Virus record (IMG/VR): IMGVR_UViG_3300042384_000134
Location: 1 to 22,303 of that record
From: a virus
Direction: 5' to 3' (one strand)
Length of the DNA: 22,303 nucleotides
Part shown: positions 21,868-22,303 of the stretch, one piece after another
Layout of the letters: every line of letters starts with the position of its first letter
Numbering within the stretch: position 1 is the stretch's first letter
The notes under the pieces: model-generated
Database searches by the model: none
Seen by the model: the letters and a program-made list of their open reading frames with translations, nothing else
What the model was told of the DNA's origin: nothing
Position numbers and translations under genes: made by a program

Positions 21868-22209
21868 ATGAAAAAGTTTATTAAAGAATGTACCACCTGC
21901 TACGGCACTGGTAAAATGGGCAGCAACAACTCATGGGATAACCACCCATCAAGAGATGAGTCTTGGCCTTGTGACTATTGTGAGGAAGGTCAAGTACATG
22001 ATCAAGAGGCACTCAATGAAGCCATTGAGGATGCAGAGTATATGATTGAGGGTATGATTGACCGTATCAGATTGACATCAGATAACATCAAGCTATCTGC
22101 TAAATTAGACTGTACTAATCTTGTTGCCAGATACAAGAATACACTGCACACACAAGCTCGTGCACTTGCAAGACTTGAGATGTACAAAGCTAACCTTCAA
22201 AACTTATAA
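21868..22209 (+). CDS. DnaJ-type zinc-finger protein of unknown role
   Basis: 113 residues. CTTCYGTG (8-15) and CDYCEEGQV (35-43) form two half-sites (C8, C11, C35, C38) like the CxxCxGxG repeats of the DnaJ zinc finger, with a Trp- and Asn-rich insert between. The rest (44-113) is helical and charged (EDAEYMIEGMIDRIRL..., ARLEMYKANL). There is no J domain, so it is not a full chaperone; such small proteins in phages are of unknown function. It has its own host-type promoter and starts a new unit, suggesting expression soon after infection. Confidence 0.75.
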   Translation: MKKFIKECTTCYGTGKMGSNNSWDNHPSRDESWPCDYCEEGQVHDQEALNEAIEDAEYMIEGMIDRIRLTSDNIKLSAKLDCTNLVARYKNTLHTQARALARLEMYKANLQNL

Positions 22210-22211
22210 TC

Positions 22212-22303
22212 ATGACAGAGAATCAGAAAGCAATACGTGATATCCTTATAATGGGGTCACTGTTAATGGTAGTTACTATAGTACTAACTATCATAGGAGT
22301 TAT
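22212..22303 (+). CDS. small membrane protein, N-terminal part (3' truncated)
   Basis: The frame opens with ATG 22212, 2 nt after the previous stop, and stays open to the window end. About 30 residues are visible: a polar N-terminus (MTENQKAIRD) then a long apolar stretch from residue 11 (ILIMGSLLMVVTIVLTIIGV), a probable membrane helix. It shares the host-type promoter unit of the zinc-finger gene. Family cannot be told. Confidence 0.6.
   Translation, partial: MTENQKAIRDILIMGSLLMVVTIVLTIIGV

Overview
The window is a block of a tailed double-stranded DNA phage (or prophage) genome whose host is almost certainly a member of the Bacteroidota, most likely a flavobacterium. The evidence is the AT-rich sequence, the lack of Shine-Dalgarno sites in front of genes, a near-consensus Bacteroidota promoter (TTTG-N20-TACATTTG) at the right end, a DUF3127 single-strand-binding-like protein, and small proteins that resemble those of flavobacterial phages. 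No tRNA, rRNA, CRISPR array, integrase or insertion sequence was seen. Genes are densely packed with ATGA/TAATG overlaps, and no stretch over 120 bases is left without a gene. All family assignments were made by eye from motifs; no database was searched.

Layout. 1-1708: recombination and early genes on +: the end of an ERF-family annealing protein, a YqaJ-like exonuclease, an unknown cassette gene, a DUF3127 protein with an SSB-like acidic tip, and a small helix-turn-helix protein. 1715-2703: a hairpin, a host-like promoter, two small proteins and a sigma-factor-like protein. 2690-4870: small proteins, small terminase and large terminase. 4900-14425: tail proteins, tape measure, and adhesin or fibre genes. 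14414-15668: two paralogous genes on the - strand, which may be tail-assembly chaperones. 15712-18218: prohead protease fused to a scaffold-like tail, major capsid protein, and a putative major tail protein. 18298-21519: a small protein, portal, head-tail connector, two holin-like proteins and a lysis enzyme. 21521-22303: a small basic protein, then a new host-promoter-driven unit with a DnaJ-type zinc-finger protein and a truncated membrane protein.

The most interesting signal is a repeated bipartite element, yTAACA-N14/15-TACAATATAGG(T/C)ATG. It occurs five times (2658, 4867, 12152, 15680, 18265), each time ending exactly on the start codon of a gene that opens a transcription block. It looks like a phage-specific promoter with -35 and -10 boxes. 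The spacing puts +1 on the A of the ATG, so it predicts leaderless late mRNAs. A sigma-factor-like gene lies just upstream of the first copy, whose boxes sit inside the end of that gene. A coherent but untested model is that a host-type promoter near 1736-1766 makes the sigma-like protein, which then switches on the packaging, tail, fibre, capsid and portal units.

Other features stand out. A gene cassette is flanked by 26-bp direct repeats and switches lysine codon use. The structural modules are reordered, with portal after capsid instead of next to terminase. A divergent pair of paralogues interrupts the late genes, and two terminators isolate the putative major tail gene.
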